From: Alphaproteobacteria bacterium
GTDB taxonomy: Bacteria; Pseudomonadota; Alphaproteobacteria; Rhodobacterales; Rhodobacteraceae
NCBI GenBank assembly: GCA_030432315.1
Contig: JAUIHM010000014.1
Coordinates: forward strand, 1-47,791
Direction of reading: 5' to 3'
Length of the DNA: 47,791 bases
The position numbers were made by a program, and so were the translations under genes. Shown here one piece after another: positions 38,894-47,791 of the stretch (positions are counted from its first letter, which is position 1; every line of letters starts with the position of its first letter). A model generated the notes under the pieces. The model was not told the DNA's origin and did no database searches. It worked only from the letters and a program-made list of their open reading frames with translations.

Positions 38894-38991
38894 GTTAACA
38901 AAGTGAATTTTGGCCGTGGCGATTGGATACCCTTTGCGTACCCAATCGATACCCGACCGGTAACAACGGTTCTGGACCGGCCAAAATTAAT
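38894..38991 (-). repeat. 11-bp-step GTAYC repeat element, copy 3, inside a long inverted repeat
   Basis: On the - strand units begin at 38963 (degenerate TTACC), 38952 (GTATC), 38941 (GTACG) and 38930 (GTATC), again at 11-bp steps. GTTAAC at 38894-38899 and ATTAAT at 38986-38991 flank it. In addition, AATTTTGGCCG (38906-38916) and its exact complement CGGCCAAAATT (38978-38988) enclose the array, a feature absent from copies 1 and 2. It begins 3 bp after the gltD stop. Confidence 0.75.
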
Positions 38992-39057
38992 CACGTCAAT
39001 CGTACTGACGTAATATTTTTGTTTTTGGATACAGAGCATTAACCAGGGAGGACGACG

Positions 39058-39491
39058 GTGAAGGGAAGATGCATGTGTGGCGCCGTGTCATTCGACGCGA
39101 CTCCCGCAGAAGCGGCGTACCATGCTTGCCACTGCGAGATGTGCCGCAGGTGGACCGGATCCGCTTTTCTCGGGATCACCGTCAAGGGCGACCGGCTGAA
39201 GTTCGAAGGGGCAGAGCACATCCGCACGATCCAGTCGTCGGAATGGGCAGAGCGGGCGTGGTGCGGAAAATGCGGTACCGGGCTCTATTACCACGTGACC
39301 GCAGAGGGACCCTATTCCGACAGTTATGAAATGTCGCTTGGAACGTTTGACGATCCAGGTAAGCTGAAGTTCGACAGGGAAATCTATGTCGACCACAAAT
39401 CTCCGAACGTAGCGCTTCAAGGTGCGGAGACATCGCTGACCCGGGCAGAGGTCCTGGCGATGTTCTCGATCCCAGAGGAGGGACAAGACCA

Positions 39492-39495
<4 letters not shown>
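39058..39495 (+). CDS. GFA (glutathione-dependent formaldehyde-activating enzyme) family protein
   Basis: A 145-residue zinc protein with the CENP-V/GFA fold. Zinc cysteines are C5 and C7 (CMCGAVSF), C24, C26 and C29 (ACHCEMCRRWTGS) and C69 and C72 (WCGKCGTGLYY). Relatives were first linked to formaldehyde and glutathione chemistry, but the exact reaction of most is unknown. The GTG start follows AGGGAGG at 6 bases. It overlaps gltB by 4 bp (ATGA), so the two are translationally coupled. Confidence 0.92.
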
Positions 39496-44015
<4,520 letters not shown>

Positions 44016-44126
44016 CGCCGGTGGCAGACCTGACGCCGGCCCGGAAGCGGTTTCCCGGGTCGGCAGCAGGCACCGCAGTTGAGTGGGGCTTTATACCGCA
44101 TCGCCTGAACCGGCCCGTGCACGGGG

Positions 44127-45410
44127 TCAGTCGTCGGGAATGGGGGGGGGATTGTCCGCACTCCGTCCGCTCAGGGCGTCATAGAACGGCCAGGGAGATG
44201 GTGACAGTCTCACTTCGGCGCATGCGTATTCGTCGATGGCAGATTCGACGTGGGTTACGCTTCGCCAGGGCCCGTATTCATCGCGGAACGTGTTGAGGTC
44301 GGCGAGCCAGTCAACGTCATCTGCCAGGCGAAAGAGCGGCGATGTGATGGTGTCGCTGACACGCGGCGCAAGGGCGCGCAGGTCGAAACCGGTCGGATCC
44401 AGCGCGGCGATTGCGGCCGAAATCGCCGCGCTGTCGGTATAGCCGTAGGGGCTTTCTTCGAAGTCGTTGCGATCTGCAAAGAACACTGTCTCAAGCGCGC
44501 CGTATTTCAGGCAGCCGATCAGCGTCGGCGGTTCGGCGGTGTCCATGGGCAGGGGGCGAACCTCGACCGGGGTCGCTGCGTGGCCCGTTCGCCAGGGTTC
44601 GTCGAACGCCGGGATGGAATACGGCTCGTAGGCGCTTTCGCTCAGCTGGGACAGAAAATCCGCAACCTGCCATGTCAGGCCGGAATAGGAGAAGGCACCG
44701 GCAACCAGGCCCGTTTCCGGTCCGCCGCGGTATTTTTCGGCAAGTTCCGGAATGGTATCACCTGGCTCTTCGATGTCATTCAGCACAAGCCGCATCATGG
44801 CGATGTTGTCGCACGGGGTCGTGAGCCGGTTGAATATCTCGATATCCGTCAGATCCCCGAGGCCCGAGACATTACGCCCCAGCATTTCCGTTTGAGTCAG
44901 GGCGCCGGTGATGGCTTTCCGGGCAGTTGATATCCGGATCTGACCGATCCCGTAAGACCAGTCCGGGAGCTTTCCGGAAATGTCGTGGATCAAGCGGGCG
45001 AGACCGGTCTCGAGGCTGCGCCGCCACGCCGGGCGGGCGTAGATTTCCACCGCGGCGATCGACATGACGAGCGGGTTGCGGTTGCTGCACTGTTCCAGCT
45101 GGCTGCCCTCGACGCTGAGCCAGCCGGGGCGGCGGGGCGGTAAGCCATCTGCCTCCTGCGGGATGGTGATCGAGGCCAGGTTGGCGCGGTGCAGCGCCAG
45201 CACCGCGACGCGTTGGCGGGGTGTTTCGGCGGTCAGCGGCTGATAGCCGGGTTCGGCGTCCTCGCTGAACTGCCGCCCTCTGACATCCGTCGATCCAAGA
45301 TAGAGCACCGGAGCGAGCACCGCGCCGATCAGCAGGCCGAGCAGGGTCGGCAGCAGGAGATTTGCCACCGTTGCGGCGCTCTTTCCCGCCCATGTCGGCC
45401 GGGCCGTCAT
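44127..45410 (-). CDS. membrane-anchored periplasmic protein, divergent lytic-transglycosylase-like
   Basis: A 427-residue protein with one N-terminal membrane helix (about 14-37; LLLPTLLGLLIGAVLAPVLYL). Residues about 105-290 recall the lysozyme-like fold of lytic transglycosylases. A Glu ends a helix (VMSIAAVEIYARP), WSYGIGQIRISTARKAI resembles the GLMQ-and-TA motif, and AEKYRGGPETGLVAGAF resembles the AAYNAGP motif. This is inference from motif order, not a clear family match. ATG 45410 overlaps the stop of the upstream membrane-protein gene. A run of nine C lies in the last codons. Confidence 0.6.
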   Translation of the reverse strand: MTARPTWAGKSAATVANLLLPTLLGLLIGAVLAPVLYLGSTDVRGRQFSEDAEPGYQPLTAETPRQRVAVLALHRANLASITIPQEADGLPPRRPGWLSVEGSQLEQCSNRNPLVMSIAAVEIYARPAWRRSLETGLARLIHDISGKLPDWSYGIGQIRISTARKAITGALTQTEMLGRNVSGLGDLTDIEIFNRLTTPCDNIAMMRLVLNDIEEPGDTIPELAEKYRGGPETGLVAGAFSYSGLTWQVADFLSQLSESAYEPYSIPAFDEPWRTGHAATPVEVRPLPMDTAEPPTLIGCLKYGALETVFFADRNDFEESPYGYTDSAAISAAIAALDPTGFDLRALAPRVSDTITSPLFRLADDVDWLADLNTFRDEYGPWRSVTHVESAIDEYACAEVRLSPSPWPFYDALSGRSADNPPPIPDD

Positions 45411-46039
45411 TGTGCCGAGGCGACAAGGAAGGTGGCTACGGCGCTGGCGAGCGCGCCGCTCAGCGCCGTGGAAACCGGTTTCAGGAACGGATGGCGCATG
45501 GCGGTGACCCATGACAGGTCTTCGACGGACCCGCGCGAGCCGATCACGACTTCGGCCAGTTCGACGCCGGTTCGGGCAAACCATGCATACCCGGCAAAAT
45601 AGATGAAGTAGGCGAGAAGGAACGTCAGCCGGTGCGACGCCATGATCGGGTCGATCAGCATGTCCCACATCAGGATGTAGGGCCACGCCATCAGCAGTGC
45701 GGACAGGAATGCGCTGGCGGTGAGGGTGGTGGAAAGCTGGCGCGCGGCAATGATGCTTTCGAATACGCCACCCGGGCGGCCCATCGCCCGCTGGGCGCTG
45801 AGGAGGCGGTGGAAGGCGAGCGTGACGAAAAACGCAACAACCACCGGCGGCAGCAGCTTGAGTATCAGCGCGCCGGCCCGCAGCACGGGCCGTTCATCGA
45901 ACAGGAAAGCGGAAAAGGTGAAGTAGGCCTGATCCGGAAGCAGGTAACCGGCAACCTTGATGACCGAAAGGTTCAGCAGCGTTGCGCAGACAAACAGTGT
46001 CGGGTGAATGGATGACGCGGGCTCCGGCGTGTCGGCCAT
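45407..46039 (-). CDS. hypothetical inner-membrane protein
   Basis: A 210-residue protein with about five predicted membrane segments: around HPTLFVCATLLNLSVIK, GALILKLLPPVVVAFFVTLA, LTASAFLSALLMAWPYILMW, LTFLLAYFIYFAGYAWF and ALSGALASAVATFLV. No domain is recognised. ATG 46039 has GGAG at 7 bases; an in-frame ATG at 46057 has none. It overlaps the transglycosylase-like gene by 4 bp, so the two proteins are made together and probably act together at the inner membrane. Confidence 0.7.
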   Translation of the reverse strand: MADTPEPASSIHPTLFVCATLLNLSVIKVAGYLLPDQAYFTFSAFLFDERPVLRAGALILKLLPPVVVAFFVTLAFHRLLSAQRAMGRPGGVFESIIAARQLSTTLTASAFLSALLMAWPYILMWDMLIDPIMASHRLTFLLAYFIYFAGYAWFARTGVELAEVVIGSRGSVEDLSWVTAMRHPFLKPVSTALSGALASAVATFLVASAQ

Positions 46040-46241
46040 CTGGATTCTCCATCGCACGGGTATGCCAAGATCATATCATGCTCGCGAACCGCCTCCAACA
46101 TGACTGTATTGAGCACGGACGGGCGCGGCGGGCATGGCGGTGGCGTCGCGGAATGGAATGCACGGAAAGGTTGTGGAGACTCTTGTTCCAGCGCGAACAA
46201 TAATCGTAACCTGTCGGGAACCGGGAATGTTGGAGGAAACC

Positions 46242-47126
46242 TTGGCACGTTACGGGCAATTGGCGGCGGGTCTTGTCCTGGCCGGGTTTCTGGCGGGATG
46301 CGGATTGTTCGGAAACGATGCGGAGGTCGATCCGTGTCTTGCCGTCGATGCCAAGAACCGGGCGATGGACGGGACCTTCATCCGGCAGCCCGCGGGGGTC
46401 GCTACCTTCCAGATTCTGCCCGTGGATGGCAAGCTGCGGCGGAACGGCAGTCTTTCGCGGCTCTATTTCGACGGATTTACCTTCCGGGCGCGGGCGGATG
46501 CGGAGACCGGTGGTTACCGGGCCGGCCGTGGTTCAACCGCGGTGCCGATAGCCGCGCTTGCGTCGGTGGTTGACGGGATCGACGCCTTTGACGTGACCTA
46601 CAACAAGCGGGGCGGGGACTCGTTCAATGCGCAGGTGGTGATCGGTGTGCCGACGGTGGCCACCGAACTGCCGACCGCCGGCAATGCAGCGTTTTCGGGG
46701 CCGGTGGTGCTCAAGGTGCAGAACCGGGCGGAGGGTGCCTCTTCGGCGATGCTTGATCTGTCCGCAACCGCCACCTTTGCGGTGAAATACGGCTCGCAGT
46801 CGGCGGATCTGAACGTGTTCAACATCTCCGGCGACGGGGCGGCGGCGTTGCCGTTCCGGACGATCTCCTGGACCGGCATCAGCCTGTGTTCGACGCGGGT
46901 TGGCAGCAGCGGTTCGGGTCTGTTCAGCATGAGCGACGGCAACGGCCTGCCGGTGAACTTTGCCGGACCCAGTCCGGTGTCCCCCTCCGGTTCGGCGGTC
47001 TTCGACGGCAACCTCTATGGCACGCTTGCCAATGGCGGGCTTCCGGCGGGACTTGGCGGGGGATTTCTCATTCAGGGCGATACGGGGGTCATTTCGGGAA
47101 TGGTGGTTGCGAAACCGGTGAACTAG
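46242..47126 (+). CDS. lipoprotein with a transferrin-binding-protein-like beta-barrel
   Basis: A 294-residue protein with a signal peptide ending in lipobox LAGC (Cys about 19). Its C-terminal half is rich in Gly, Ser and Thr. It ends with FDGNLYGTLANGGLPAGLGG and FLIQGDTGVISGMVVAKP, the pattern of the small beta-barrel in TbpB-like and related surface lipoproteins. No iron or transferrin role can be claimed. TTG 46242 has GGAGG at 5 bases; an ATG five codons upstream (46227) is the alternative. It ends in TAG and is divergent from the membrane-protein pair. Confidence 0.65.
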   Translation: MARYGQLAAGLVLAGFLAGCGLFGNDAEVDPCLAVDAKNRAMDGTFIRQPAGVATFQILPVDGKLRRNGSLSRLYFDGFTFRARADAETGGYRAGRGSTAVPIAALASVVDGIDAFDVTYNKRGGDSFNAQVVIGVPTVATELPTAGNAAFSGPVVLKVQNRAEGASSAMLDLSATATFAVKYGSQSADLNVFNISGDGAAALPFRTISWTGISLCSTRVGSSGSGLFSMSDGNGLPVNFAGPSPVSPSGSAVFDGNLYGTLANGGLPAGLGGGFLIQGDTGVISGMVVAKPVN

Positions 47127-47277
47127 CGAAACAACCCGTCGATTTTTCCGAAAAGTGTTGATTTCACAAGAGGCTGTCGTCAGAAATACCTATGGTTGAT
47201 GAAGGGCGTCCAAGTAAGTCGCACAGGTATTGTACGATGCCATTTGGAAGGGGACGTTGCAGGAAAATGCGGAAAAG

Positions 47278-47791
47278 ATGCGCCGGATCGGGCCGCATCG
47301 GCATGCTGTTGCGCGCATGACGGACGGCGGTTGGGCACTGGCGCGCGTGACGGATGGCGCGGCGCAGGCAGAGCGTATGCCCTATGCGCTCGAAACCGGA
47401 TATTTCCTGCCGCAGGAGCGCAAGCTCTACGATCACCTGGCGTATCTGGCACATCTGGCGCGGCTGATCCGGTTGCCGGGGCCGGGTTCGGCGGGGACGG
47501 AGACCTGGGCGCGGCTGTTTCAGGCAGAGCCGGGGGTGGCGATTGCGGAACTGCTGAGTCTGCAGGTGGCAGATTGCCGGCTGGATTTCGCACGGCAGCT
47601 TGGCCGGACCCCGGAGGATGCGGCGCGGCTGATTCATCGCCGGGCGGCGCAGCTGCGCTCGGCCCGCAGGACGCTCGAACGGCACGGTGCCGAGTTTTCG
47701 CTGATCATCCGGCAGATGGAGGCGGTGGGCGACGAAATTCCCACCAACCGCCTGCTGGAGCTGCTCGCTTCGTCGGCGGGGCGGTCGGCGG
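47278..47791 (+). CDS. unrecognised protein, N-terminal part only (runs off the window)
   Basis: The frame is open to the last base, giving at least 171 residues (MRRIGPHRHAVARMTDG at the start). It is rich in Ala, Leu and Arg and probably largely helical (LAYLAHLARLIRLPG, AARLIHRRAAQLRSARRTL). No domain was recognised. The frame stays open upstream to 47218, where the codons still look coding, so translation may begin at TTG 47230 instead; the ribosome-binding sites are weak for both. Codon use fits the flanking genes. Confidence 0.6.
   Translation, partial: MRRIGPHRHAVARMTDGGWALARVTDGAAQAERMPYALETGYFLPQERKLYDHLAYLAHLARLIRLPGPGSAGTETWARLFQAEPGVAIAELLSLQVADCRLDFARQLGRTPEDAARLIHRRAAQLRSARRTLERHGAEFSLIIRQMEAVGDEIPTNRLLELLASSAGRSA

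Noticed and set aside
44142-44150. Run of nine G (nine C in the gene) as a phase-variation switch
   Set aside because: It falls in the last codons of the transglycosylase-like gene; slippage would change only the extreme C-terminus, and no other sign of phase variation is seen.

Overview
The window reads as chromosomal DNA of a GC-rich, Gram-negative alphaproteobacterium. Genes are dense, starts often overlap the preceding stop, and several starts are TTG or GTG. The best guess is Rhodobacterales or a neighbouring marine lineage. The reasons are the arrangement NDUFA9-like gene / uppP / gltD-gltB, the kdsD-lptC-lptA-lptB-rpoN-hpf-ptsN block, the KdsB variant, and a Na+-pumping NADH:quinone reductase. 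The order is inferred, not proven. No phage, IS element, CRISPR array or rRNA was seen, and one tRNA is present.

Layout. 1-4.8 kb: nqrA (3' end only) to nqrF, the sodium-motive NADH:quinone oxidoreductase; the flavin transferase ApbE needed for its covalent FMNs is not in the window. 4.9-10.9 kb: a tight + strand housekeeping run (RlpA-like lipoprotein, dacA, tmk, holB, tatD, PhnP-like hydrolase, AEC permease) closed by a perfect 14-bp-stem terminator. 10.9-13.1 kb: two - strand sugar-catabolism genes (Gfo/Idh oxidoreductase and xylose-isomerase-like protein). 13.8-17.0 kb: a TAXI-type TRAP transporter whose permease gene carries an in-frame TAG. 17.1-21.5 kb: a DMT permease, a small GYRDWNTL-domain protein, and mutS. 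21.6-24.9 kb: dnaK-dnaJ behind a candidate heat-shock (RpoH) promoter. 25.1-25.9 kb: alkB with an unusual leader ORF and a hairpin touching its start codon. 26.3-28.9 kb: cysQ-kdsB-galU (nucleotide recycling and sugar-nucleotide supply). 29.0-35.2 kb: a - strand block for LPS export and Kdo synthesis (kdsD, lptC, lptA, lptB) with rpoN, hpf, ptsN, RNase D and tRNA-Leu(CAG). 35.3-44.0 kb: NDUFA9-like protein, uppP, and gltD / GFA protein / gltB for glutamate synthase. 44.1-47.8 kb: envelope proteins of uncertain role, and a gene cut by the window edge.

The most unusual feature is a recurring intergenic element at three places (13574-13662, 25879-25966, 38894-38991). Each holds three or four direct units of the form GTAYC-N4-GG at exactly 11-bp steps, flanked on both sides by GTTAAC-like hexamers. 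The 11-bp step is about one helical turn, so the units would lie on one face of the DNA. I do not recognise this as a described element. Other points worth a look are the nonsense codon in the TRAP permease, the leader ORF and hairpin at alkB, the GFA gene fused by overlap into the glutamate synthase locus, and a divergent lytic-transglycosylase-like protein paired with a membrane protein.
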